This document shows, one piece after another, positions 27,801 through 35,150 of a stretch of DNA of 50,599 bases (position 1 is its first letter; every line of letters starts with the position of its first letter). This DNA is from a bacterium (GTDB lineage: Bacteria; UBP14; UBA6098). Both the position numbers and the translations under genes were made by a program. Below the pieces are notes generated by a model that searched no databases, was not told the origin of the DNA, and saw only the letters and a list, made by a program, of their open reading frames with translations. The stretch lies in assembly GCA_023145965.1 (NCBI GenBank), contig JAGLDC010000040.1, forward strand, positions 1-50,599, read 5' to 3'.

Positions 27801-28861
27801 CTTTGCCGATTACTATTCCAGTGATGGAACCGACGGTTGAGAATATTTACCCCGCTGTGGCTTATGCTTATTATTATGATCCATTAACCGCAATGTGGGT
27901 CGAGACCGATATTATCGAACCGGGCGTAGGATATATCGTTCTTTCAACAACTGAACAGCATTATACGCTTTGGGGCCGTCCGGTCGATGGTTTCACAGCG
28001 AATATAATTAATGGTTGGAATCTTATTGGTTCTGTTTATAGCAATGCCGATTTTTCGTCGCCAAACACAACACCTGCAGGTGCTGTAATGGCGTTCCCGC
28101 AACATGCCACACATTGGGATGTTATGCTTGGGAATTATCAATACACTGATATGCTCGAAAGTGGCAAGGGATTCTTTATTGCCGCGAGTATGGATGCTGT
28201 TCTCGAAGTTCCTGGAACTGCTGGTAGTAAGGCAATCGTGCCCGAGAAGGATTTCTCGATTGGGCTTAGAGTTATCTCGGATAAAACCGAAACCTCCCTT
28301 TTAATAGGTGAAGCGAGTGATAACTGGTTTGTTCCAATACCGCCTGCAGTCAATGGAACTCATCCCAGCGCTTGTCTTTCTATTGATGGTTGGAATGCCT
28401 CCGAGGTGTATTTAACCAAATCTGGTTCGTGCTATCTCACGGTAAACGGTCCTGCTACAATAGTTGTAGAGGGAACGAATACTGAATTAGGTATCGAAGT
28501 AGAAGGCACGATAGTTCCGCTCGATGGAACTATCGAGCTACCTTGCGCTGGCGCGTATAAGGTTGTGTTCGGTAATCTTCCCAGGGTGTTCGCCCTATAT
28601 GGGAATGTGCCAAATCCATTCAACCCGACTACAGCCATCGCCTTCGATTTACCTGAGGCTTGCGATGTCCACCTCGAGGTTTTCGACATGCTCGGACGCC
28701 ATGTTAGGACATTGGAAAACAACAAACTCGATGCCGGTAGGTATTCTGTGGTCTGGGATGGCCGAGATGCCAAGGGGCGTGAAGCTTCGTCCGGTATATA
28801 TTTGTATCGTATAGATGCGGGGAATTATAAAGCCTCGCGCCGTATGCTGCTACTTAAGTAA
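21830..28861 (+). CDS. Giant secreted multidomain surface protein (2343 aa) with sorting domain
   Basis: Signal peptide to about residue 19. The shared N-terminal module (about 20-120; TPHTVFGYF) follows. Three copies of a roughly 100-aa module (LxDGAVxPxTG...VTY...RDIA...IIDG...YETTL..G.HTY.F; about 125-225, 325-420, 605-705) alternate with Ig-like modules of the DxDGD...Y.WFVND type. Then come FN3 (about 1085-1180), a CBM9/DOMON-like domain (VIDGEISSDEW, about 1195-1390), a BACON-like domain split by a roughly 220-aa insert (about 1393-1710), a cohesin-like domain (about 1705-1840) and paired GWNMVSLP/GWNLIGSV modules (about 1985-2130). The sorting domain (LYGNVPNPFNPTTAIAFDLP) is last. AAAGGAGGG precedes the ATG. 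Its role is unknown; surface glycan binding or an adhesin is the likeliest reading. Confidence 0.88.
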   Translation: MRKLLVVLGLFIIVGVALGQPVTPHTVFGYFERFEGDPVPEACLHVQFDFNGHHFDETSTEFIYNESTGLFFLRINDGLFDVGDMITVSVGDSCLWEDQTYIDLFDPGPETIIETIVLSPISGLRPELLAGYMNPLTGYVTTDFEFGVTYASNPWNRAANIMQIWIDGTLFWNMDRVSSGPPSWATGEDYIYVVDGHDIGKGDHTYHFYAEDIWGLPVWTDPVDFIIMNTAPEPPEITLGPENPFVDEDLFITIDDPSFDEDGDEINYYYEWFKDGVLMDDLSGFMEDELDADNTRIGENWEVQVYGYDGYEFSFFVSDDVTIIAPTLTDGAVAPTTGDRSTVFNYSVTYTNIRDIAAFEVNLIIDGGEAVAMEMARSWDDGIEYTYETTLALGEHTFRFEGMDILGHACIGDILEHDGPMVGNNPPTIVSAYIVEDPSPATVVSTLTAVATGWDDADGDPEGYIYNWFVNDFEIGVATATLAAPYFVRGDMVYCTVTPWDGIDEGTSINTDPVEIANSIPGAPALDYTPVPVYDNDDIEIYVVEPTLDADDDDLDYHFEWTIDAAVVGDDSPILVGDFTAPGDLVHVDVWANDGFADSPISSLDIPIDWPLLSDGAVVPLTGTPVETFRYEVTYTSVRDIAPGMINAIIDGEELGMAQFDPADADYTDGVVFFYETTLPFGDHTYAFSGWDTEDNQAFGEETVRPGPVQENEVPVITIIEIAPYPTAIETDIIEVTVTTEDEDGDPVTLTYQWFNELGAIDGATSNILYSDDFAKGDVVWCNVLPFDGWEYGLEVVSDEVTIINTPPAITSARITSDPADWFNRLAVLVANVEAGDVDGDMLTFEYVWFVNDVEVAWTDSRLASDYFNRGDEVYFEVTVTDDSDEFATMVSEPVTILNAPPVFDLVDLTPDDPNTTNDLDLDVVVTDADDDELDITYSWYLNDLLIDWVEDFVPRHMTEKGQSWEVLVTAYDGMGGETEAADEVIIGNFIPEIHAIVETIVVWNIPYYNRIPAFDADVIDRLEWSIIEGPEGLEIDPFTGDIWWTEFDSMESLGVYPVIIEVTDGDDVSEIGFNFHLYPMSDELFAPRNLEALSGYMLSIPSSWDAPNLFGTSPILPITFNNYDVERSTDMDTWMSVGSPAGTGYVDASVMAGTMYYYRVRAIYEEDVSSWSNIDFATAGTVNSDMLYSTYTYNAPPVIDGEISSDEWTDATQLAIGGQKFYVKNTENMLYLAFIDGEDDMLDTDDAFYVQIEDNHNLRWPALEGSDEGEYRVTALDDGLSEATYQGIWGTYPGSIGRDLRGVSEAVFGAVGGGEGSAVIYELAIELGDEFDAQINSAMGNLIGFRFAIYDAGSYTWSYVWTTGSVNTNPETYGNLMLGIGEGGPAFDVWPRRFEVTVLQGESADRPIWISNQGNGAIDYEIFETYLPIWGREVSRDAMHPVLLYTDEQTIGMDALDFLGYGYHVVHTSADFVSQLDADNYLATVITVQEGLSPAVLGVLQTFIADGGKAVLSCPDLDGLSDHSIWPAIGVEVFADLGAIPSALTWDLPGHPIFNTPLEVPLSVETVTGDFADYGDGLLMTTGVSAASFDELPYPGNSAITLAGDEAMFINSFVISDEMDSDADGWTDGMELLTNEIYYVIGLEDIPWLSVAPNEGTLSSHETDDGMVTFDATELDEGDYNGWLVATSTDTRNPVIPVQCILHVREPDYNLATFSFPPDLRMVIPGEVINMPIRVRGLHLARVTEVTMTIRTNDFVISPMDVMSEDYDVMVTDYNMDHITFTISDDWMMDDGLLCNVQFQVKPLVPAGATSNLQIASAVINDGAFIDDIETVDGRVMVAAGENDWRVMLDFTHGDFEDNLYIGVNPLATDMFDDGLDMISDEIGAWFDPFSDIHEFDPANSQLDGDIRNSTDDLITWVIPVGDSAGKLEWSFRDTDTLAVMGSLFLNGIIDMKTTSVYFYDSGETIYISYRLAGDSPFDVHLYPGWNMVSLPITIPVMEPTVENIYPAVAYAYYYDPLTAMWVETDIIEPGVGYIVLSTTEQHYTLWGRPVDGFTANIINGWNLIGSVYSNADFSSPNTTPAGAVMAFPQHATHWDVMLGNYQYTDMLESGKGFFIAASMDAVLEVPGTAGSKAIVPEKDFSIGLRVISDKTETSLLIGEASDNWFVPIPPAVNGTHPSACLSIDGWNASEVYLTKSGSCYLTVNGPATIVVEGTNTELGIEVEGTIVPLDGTIELPCAGAYKVVFGNLPRVFALYGNVPNPFNPTTAIAFDLPEACDVHLEVFDMLGRHVRTLENNKLDAGRYSVVWDGRDAKGREASSGIYLYRIDAGNYKASRRMLLLK

Positions 28862-28870
28862 GCACATATA

Positions 28871-28907
28871 CATAGCCCCGTCTTAAACGGCGGGGCTATG
28901 GTTTTTT
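28871..28907 (+). terminator. Rho-independent terminator
   Basis: A perfect 10-bp stem CATAGCCCCG (28871-28880) and CGGGGCTATG (28891-28900), followed by GTTTTTT. It lies 10 bp after the stop of the 2343-aa protein. Confidence 0.85.
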
Positions 28908-28920
28908 GAAGTTCTTGACT

Positions 28921-28944
28921 GGGGTCGAAATGCGACCCCGTTTT
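28921..28944 (+). terminator. Second hairpin with short T-run
   Basis: GGGGTCG (28921-28927), loop AAATG, CGACCCC (28933-28939), then GTTTT. With the terminator just before it, this forms a tandem pair between two giant genes. Confidence 0.6.
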
Positions 28945-28990
28945 GATAAATATTTTTTGCAATTTCAATCCCCCCGGTAAAGGAGGAACA

Positions 28991-31900
28991 ATGAAGTCCA
29001 GAGTTATCTTGGTTTCCTTATTAGTTATGATGATGGGCATATCGTTCGCCCAATCGGATCCACATGTTGTTTTTGGTGCTTTGATAAATGCCGATGGTTC
29101 CGCGCCAAACCCCGATTGCATGATATTCGAATCTTGGGTGACCACACGACCAACCGAGATTCTTACTCAGGATTCACCCGGTTGTGATTTTGAGGATAGC
29201 CTTTGGTTTGTCAATACAGGTAATTTTCCCACAGCTATCGCGGATGGAGAAGAGCTTTCTATTTGGCTTCGCGACACTTGTCTTGCCGAAACTTTAACTG
29301 TTTCTGGCAATGTTGATCTGTCATATCCCGAGGAAAATTGGGGTTCTTTCGAACTTATTGAAGAAGGCGAAACACCAATAATAACAGTGCTTACTCCAAA
29401 TGGAGGAGATAGTTATGTTTGGGATGACCCAATAGACATAACCTGGACAAGCCTTGATCTTACCGGAAATGTCAAGATTGAGTATTCGATGGATGGTGGG
29501 GTAGTCTGGAACTCCATCACCGGCACAACTTTAGATGATGGAGCTTATGCTTGGATTGCTCCGCATATCACTTCAGAAATTATACTCTTCAAGATATCCT
29601 CTGTTATTTTTCCCACCGTGTTCGATGTTTCCGACGGCTTTACAGAAATCGTGCCGGAACCTTCGATAGAGCTTGTGTATCCTAACGGTGGAGAAATTCT
29701 TACTGTTGATGAAATTGTTAATGTAAGATGGGATGTGATTGGCGACGAGGGCCCATTTGAACTCCATATTTCGCGAGATGGAGGGGGCACGTGGACATTA
29801 ATTTCCGGTGGTTTAGCTGGTCGTGGCAATCTCGATTGGACGGCTGTGGGACCGGCTTCAGATAACTGCCTTATTAGGGTTAGGGCTGAAGATGATGTTT
29901 TATTTAGTGATGTTAGTGACGCTGTCTTCGAAATCGTTGATTTAGTAGGGCTAACAATGGTATTCCCGAATGGCGGCGAGGTTCTGTTTATCGACTCTAT
30001 AGCTGCTATAACCTGGGATGCTGGCGATGTCGAAGGCGATCTAGAATTATTATTTTCCCGTGATAATGGTGACTCATGGACACCGCTTGCAGATGGCCTT
30101 GGAGCGAGGGGCGTTTTTAACTGGGATGTTACCGGACCAACCTCTGAGGAATGCTTTATGCAGGTTCGTTCAGAAAGCGACACAACAATATTCGATAATA
30201 GTGATGCCGTTTTCGAAATAGGCGAGTATATCCCTCCGGTCGAGGACTCGATAGCGCCATCTCAGATTATTGATCTTGTGGTGATTGAGGTTCAACATGA
30301 TCGAGCGCACCTTGCATGGAGCGCTCCCGGTGACGATGGAACCGATGGAACTGCTGCAAGTTATACTATGGGTTACGACCTTACTGCTTTCACATGGCCG
30401 GCTACATGGGAAGTTGCTGGAATGCCTATGCCCGAAGTAGCCGGAACGCCACAGGATATATGGATCGAGGGCCTTGCCCCAGAGACTGAATATTATGCTG
30501 CTATGATTGCCGAGGATGAAGAACCCAATGCCTCACCCATGTCGAATATGGTCAATTTCTCGACTTCTTCGGCGCCGGATACAATCCCGCCAGCTGGTTT
30601 CGATATAGATACACTTGTGGCTCGTGATGTCTCTTTCGATGGATTTACCATTTTTTGGGATGCCCCGGGCGACGATGGCAATATTGGCACGGCTGATAAC
30701 TACGATTTCCGCCTCTCAACATTTGCTTTCCTAGCTGGGGATTTTGAGACTATGCCGGAAGTTGTTGCTGGTGTTCCTATTCCAGAGGTTGCTGGTTCGC
30801 GCCAGACTCTGATAATTAATGGCCTTACGCCAGATACAGATTATTGGATCGCCGGGAAGGCTTCCGATGAAGTCCTTAATGACGGCCCGGTATCGAACAT
30901 TATTCATGTTAGAACTCATGAATACACTGACCTTATACCTGTTGGTAATATTATCGATTTATCGTGCGGTGATCTCGATATGAATGCAATCGAACTGATT
31001 TTTACCGCGCCGGGTGACGATGGTTGGGCTGGGACTGTTGGTATCGGTTACGAAGTCCGTTTCCTTGCAGATTCTGCTTTTGATCCCATCGATTGGGCAT
31101 TTGTTGACGTCTATGACACTATTCCTCCTGTTCCAGGAAGGACAGAGGTTAGCTATTATGTGACCGGTCTTGATCAGGGAAGACAATATTTCTTTGTGGT
31201 GCGCGGTCTCGATGACGACGGTCCCGCTTCACTTCCTTCTGATTTAGCTGGTTGTTGGACACTCGGAAGAGTGAATCCTTTACCCGATATTGTAATGGAT
31301 GAAGACGATCCCGATATGCTGCTCGAGGATATTTTTAATATATTTAATCCACCATCGGGTTTGACATATGGTGTTACTAGTTCAGAAGATGGTATCGATG
31401 TTTCAATCGCTGATTCGCAGGATATCTTGGTCTCGCTCGAAGAGAATTATTTTGGAGAGGGATGGATTATCATTTCAGCCACCGATGGCGAGGATATTCT
31501 TTTAGATTCAGTATATATTACCGTTAATCCCGTCAATGACGCACCAATTTTTATTACCATGCCAGCTGAAACGCTTGTTCTCGATGGATTCCCCTGGGAA
31601 TACATGGCTATTGCAATCGATATTGAAGATGACCCTGTGGAATACGGTCTTATATCGGGTCCGGTGGGACTTGAAGTTGATATTTCAGGTTATGCAACCT
31701 GGTTGCCTTCGTCGATTGAGGGAACTTATACCATTAATATTGGTGCATGGGATGGAGCGGATACCTCGATACAGGAATTCGATATTGTTGTGATTAAATA
31801 TAGCTACTCGATTTTCAAGCCTCATAACCTTCATGCATGGGATGGTTTCCGTGATTGCGTGCCGGTAGTTTGGCAAGCCCCGCTTGCAGTGGGACGCGAT

Positions 31901-34900
31901 CTTCCTGTGCATCTCTCGCATTACAGATTATATCGAAGTGAATACTATGATTATGATTATTCGGTTCTGATCGATTCATTGCTTTTTAATAGCTATTGCG
32001 ATAATACAGTCGTGCCGGGAGAGCTTTATTTTTATAAGGTTCAAGCTGTGTATTCAGACCCCGACTTCAATAGTGGTTTCTCCAATATAGATGGCGGCGC
32101 TTCGCTTGCCAGTAACTGGCTTTACAGCAGTTATACTATAGGCCCGCCGCCTATGGTCGATGGAGATCTTAATGAGGAAGTATGGTTCGAATCAACCGAC
32201 ATAGACCTGTTTAGCGAATTTGGGATATTGCTCTCCAATAGCGGTTCTTTTCTTAATATCGGCCTTACAAATCCGACGCTTAGTATCGAGGATGGTTTTA
32301 CATTCCGTTTCTTCTTCGATGATAACAACGATGATGAATGGGATGCCGACAGTTCAACCGAGGGTTATTATGAAGTAGTTTATAATTCTGGTGCGGAGTC
32401 TGTGGTATATTTCCATCCGCTTCAACCAGATAGTATAGAACCGGAGGTCATTTCAGTAGGAGCGGTTGCTGAATGGTTGGACATGTTCGGCGCAGGATTC
32501 AATACCGAAATGGTCATCGATATGAGCGTTATGGAGGAGTTCTTCGCTCTGCCTTCAGAAACTGTGGGCGTAGCGTTCCAGATTCTTGATTCAGATGGTG
32601 ATACATTCCTTAATTGGCCATCGGGAGCTAATCCCAGCAATCCTTCAGAATTAGCTCATTTAGTTCTCGGTTCGCCAGGTGGATTGCCCTCATTAATCGT
32701 TTCTCCACCGATAATTATTGCCAGCGTCGAGACCGGTTGGGCAACAAATAAACCCATCAGGCTTCACAACTATGGCGATGGGACTATTATCTGGAGCCTC
32801 GATGAATCCGCCGATTGGCTCGAGATCACGCCAGAAAACGGTGTAGTTCCGCCCGGGACTTATATCGAGATCGATGCAAGGCTTATCTCCGGCATCATGC
32901 CGACAGGGCTTTATAACACGACGATCACTTTCTCGTCCAACGATCCATTAAACCCCGAACAAGAATTGCCGGTTGAGATGACAGTTACTCCTCGAGTTCC
33001 CAGCCATTATCTTAGTGTATTTCCACCTGCAGAGACATCCATCGAACCGGGCAGCTTTGTCGAAATCCCGATTTATATCGGCGAGCTTTACGGAAATGAG
33101 ATTACACAACTCGATTTTACTATAATGACCGATAGGGAATTCCTTATTCCTCTCGAGGTTAATAGAGGAATTAACCTTCCGCCGGATTGGAACTTCGTTG
33201 TCAGAAATATATACAACGACAGGGTCTTGCTCAGGCTTTATGGACATTCACCGCTTCCTGCTTCTGGAGAGCTTGTTAAGGTTCGTTATGCAGTCGAAAG
33301 CGGTATTCTCGAGGGAAGAAGTTCCCGTGTCGAGATCACTGATTTATTGTTTAACTATGATCTCGATGAGCTTCCGATTCCGATCCCCGGCAACGGTGTA
33401 ATTATTGTCGGAGAGGAATTACGCTATTTCTGGTATGGTATGCTTCGTTATTTGGTGGAGGATGTTCAACAGGATTCTGTTAGATTCGGTTTACTCGATG
33501 CTGCTACGGATAATTACGATTACGGTATCGATGTTATGAATACGCCACCGCATAGCCTGTTTCACGATGCTTGGTTCCTCAGTAACGACTGGAAATATTT
33601 GGGCACAGATATTCGTTCAACCGGATGTGAAGTGCGCTGGGAATTGTGGTTTGAATCTGACGGTTCTATCGAGTGGGATCCTTGCCAAATGTGGCCTGGA
33701 GTTATGATCGACGGTGTTGTCGATATGAGTGTGGATAGCACTTATGAGGTTTCGACTGAAACACCTGTGATCATAACCTATGATGGCACTCCAGGGAATT
33801 ATATTTGGCAGATAGATCTTCATCAAGGATGGAATATGCTTAGCGCGCCGCTTCAAGCAAGCTCGATGAGTGTGTCTTCGCTGTTCCCGAGTGCAATGGG
33901 CAATGCTTGGGCTTGGGATCCGACGACAGCCAACTATTATGAAAACTCAACGATCGATATTGGCGAGGGCTATTGGATACTATCTTCGATAGATACGAGC
34001 TACACCCGCACCGGAAATATCGTCTATTCATATGAGCGCGATCTTCCGAATGGATGGCTCATATTGGGAAGCCCGGCACATAGAACTTATCTTGCAGATC
34101 AGGATGTTGTTCCTGAAGACGCTTTTGTTTCAGGGACATTCTATTATTGGAATGCCGCTGCGGAAATCTCAACCTATGAATCGACCTCGTTCTTCACACC
34201 CGGCTTTGGCCAATGGATATACTGCCGCTTCCCGGCTACTTTAGAGGTTACGAGTATTTATCTTCCAAAGGATATCCCCAGCGAAGACATAAAGCCTGTG
34301 TTTGAGGGTCGTTTATTCCTCGCGGAGGACTCCGGTCAGTCGGTGATAGTTACTATCGGCGATGCTCTTGCGGACTTCCCGATTCCACCGCCCGCTCCGG
34401 GGAAATCGAACAGGCTATACCTCGATGGTGAACTACCACTTATGGCGAGAACCCTTGTCGGAAAAGAAGCTGAGTGGACTGGAAAAATAGATTTGGCTAA
34501 GTCGCAAACGCTTAGCTGGAGTCTATTTGGAGCCGGTGAAGCAGAGATCGAGATAGACGGAGCGAAGTTCGACATGCGCGAAACAAACGACATTCATTTA
34601 AGCATTGGCACGCATAGCTTCAAGGTGGTTTATTCTCGGGCAGTGCCTGAAAAAATTGCGCTTCATGGAAATATGCCAAATCCATTCAACGCCACGACAG
34701 CAATAACCTTCGATCTTCCGGAGAAGATGGACCTCTCTCTTACTATATTCGATATGACCGGAAGAAGTGTCAGTTCTATTGCCGAGGGAGAATTCGAGTC
34801 TGGAACGCATCGTATAATCTGGAATGGTAGAAGCGATAAAGGCATCAAAGCCTCGAGCGGGGTTTATTTTATCGTGCTAAAGGCTGGTAAAACCAATCTC

Positions 34901-34927
34901 CAAAGGAAGATGCTATTAATCAAATAA
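28991..34927 (+). CDS. Giant secreted multidomain surface protein (about 1978 aa) with sorting domain
   Basis: The frame opens at a TTG at 28943, but the ATG at 28991 has AAAGGAGGAAC upstream and begins a proper signal peptide (MKSRVILVSLLVMMMG). Next is the shared N-terminal module (SDPHVVFGALINADG, C-rich, LSYPEENWGSFEL). Three PNGGE...W...DGG..W...V repeats follow (Kre9/KNH-like fold; about 135-410), then three FN3 modules (about 415-760), a cadherin-like region (about 765-935), FN3 (about 935-1035), CBM9/DOMON-like (MVDGDLNEEVW, about 1045-1235), a continuous BACON-like domain (about 1240-1330), cohesin-like (about 1335-1475), paired GWNMLSAP/GWLILGSP modules (about 1600-1760) and the sorting domain (HGNMPNPFNATTAITFDLP). 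The second half has the same module order as the 2343-aa neighbour. Its function is unknown. Confidence 0.88.
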   Translation: MKSRVILVSLLVMMMGISFAQSDPHVVFGALINADGSAPNPDCMIFESWVTTRPTEILTQDSPGCDFEDSLWFVNTGNFPTAIADGEELSIWLRDTCLAETLTVSGNVDLSYPEENWGSFELIEEGETPIITVLTPNGGDSYVWDDPIDITWTSLDLTGNVKIEYSMDGGVVWNSITGTTLDDGAYAWIAPHITSEIILFKISSVIFPTVFDVSDGFTEIVPEPSIELVYPNGGEILTVDEIVNVRWDVIGDEGPFELHISRDGGGTWTLISGGLAGRGNLDWTAVGPASDNCLIRVRAEDDVLFSDVSDAVFEIVDLVGLTMVFPNGGEVLFIDSIAAITWDAGDVEGDLELLFSRDNGDSWTPLADGLGARGVFNWDVTGPTSEECFMQVRSESDTTIFDNSDAVFEIGEYIPPVEDSIAPSQIIDLVVIEVQHDRAHLAWSAPGDDGTDGTAASYTMGYDLTAFTWPATWEVAGMPMPEVAGTPQDIWIEGLAPETEYYAAMIAEDEEPNASPMSNMVNFSTSSAPDTIPPAGFDIDTLVARDVSFDGFTIFWDAPGDDGNIGTADNYDFRLSTFAFLAGDFETMPEVVAGVPIPEVAGSRQTLIINGLTPDTDYWIAGKASDEVLNDGPVSNIIHVRTHEYTDLIPVGNIIDLSCGDLDMNAIELIFTAPGDDGWAGTVGIGYEVRFLADSAFDPIDWAFVDVYDTIPPVPGRTEVSYYVTGLDQGRQYFFVVRGLDDDGPASLPSDLAGCWTLGRVNPLPDIVMDEDDPDMLLEDIFNIFNPPSGLTYGVTSSEDGIDVSIADSQDILVSLEENYFGEGWIIISATDGEDILLDSVYITVNPVNDAPIFITMPAETLVLDGFPWEYMAIAIDIEDDPVEYGLISGPVGLEVDISGYATWLPSSIEGTYTINIGAWDGADTSIQEFDIVVIKYSYSIFKPHNLHAWDGFRDCVPVVWQAPLAVGRDLPVHLSHYRLYRSEYYDYDYSVLIDSLLFNSYCDNTVVPGELYFYKVQAVYSDPDFNSGFSNIDGGASLASNWLYSSYTIGPPPMVDGDLNEEVWFESTDIDLFSEFGILLSNSGSFLNIGLTNPTLSIEDGFTFRFFFDDNNDDEWDADSSTEGYYEVVYNSGAESVVYFHPLQPDSIEPEVISVGAVAEWLDMFGAGFNTEMVIDMSVMEEFFALPSETVGVAFQILDSDGDTFLNWPSGANPSNPSELAHLVLGSPGGLPSLIVSPPIIIASVETGWATNKPIRLHNYGDGTIIWSLDESADWLEITPENGVVPPGTYIEIDARLISGIMPTGLYNTTITFSSNDPLNPEQELPVEMTVTPRVPSHYLSVFPPAETSIEPGSFVEIPIYIGELYGNEITQLDFTIMTDREFLIPLEVNRGINLPPDWNFVVRNIYNDRVLLRLYGHSPLPASGELVKVRYAVESGILEGRSSRVEITDLLFNYDLDELPIPIPGNGVIIVGEELRYFWYGMLRYLVEDVQQDSVRFGLLDAATDNYDYGIDVMNTPPHSLFHDAWFLSNDWKYLGTDIRSTGCEVRWELWFESDGSIEWDPCQMWPGVMIDGVVDMSVDSTYEVSTETPVIITYDGTPGNYIWQIDLHQGWNMLSAPLQASSMSVSSLFPSAMGNAWAWDPTTANYYENSTIDIGEGYWILSSIDTSYTRTGNIVYSYERDLPNGWLILGSPAHRTYLADQDVVPEDAFVSGTFYYWNAAAEISTYESTSFFTPGFGQWIYCRFPATLEVTSIYLPKDIPSEDIKPVFEGRLFLAEDSGQSVIVTIGDALADFPIPPPAPGKSNRLYLDGELPLMARTLVGKEAEWTGKIDLAKSQTLSWSLFGAGEAEIEIDGAKFDMRETNDIHLSIGTHSFKVVYSRAVPEKIALHGNMPNPFNATTAITFDLPEKMDLSLTIFDMTGRSVSSIAEGEFESGTHRIIWNGRSDKGIKASSGVYFIVLKAGKTNLQRKMLLIK

Positions 34928-34950
34928 TTGCATAAAAAATGAGAAAAATA

Positions 34951-34982
34951 AAACGCTTTCGGAATTCCGAGGGCGTTTTTTA
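34951..34982 (+). terminator. Rho-independent terminator
   Basis: A 12-bp stem with two G-T pairs: AAACGCTTTCGG (34951-34962), loop AATT, CCGAGGGCGTTT (34967-34978), running straight into T's. It ends the giant-protein cluster. Confidence 0.85.
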
Positions 34983-35052
34983 TATTCGTTAGTTTGTGTT
35001 ATTTACATCGAATTTTATTAATAATGGTTTATATTGTTTGCGTGGGTAAATG

Positions 35053-35120
35053 TGTCATTTCCGCGAAAGGTTAAAATTATTATGTTTGATACCTCAATTT
35101 CAAATCGGCTCGGAATGACA
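35053..35120. repeat. Degenerate inverted repeat TGTCATTTCCG / CGGAATGACA
   Basis: Arms at 35053-35063 and 35111-35120 differ by one extra T; about 47 AT-rich bases lie between. The ends resemble the TCATTTCGAGC element at 6900, so it may be a related decayed copy. It occupies the 168-bp gap upstream of the Omp85-like gene. Confidence 0.5.
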
Positions 35121-35150
35121 AATATTGTGTAATTATCGGGTTAAACCTCT

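Noticed and set aside
28915-28950. Promoter for the 1978-aa gene (TTGACT ... GATAAA)
   Set aside because: The spacing is 24 bp, too long, and the -35 hexamer sits between two hairpins.
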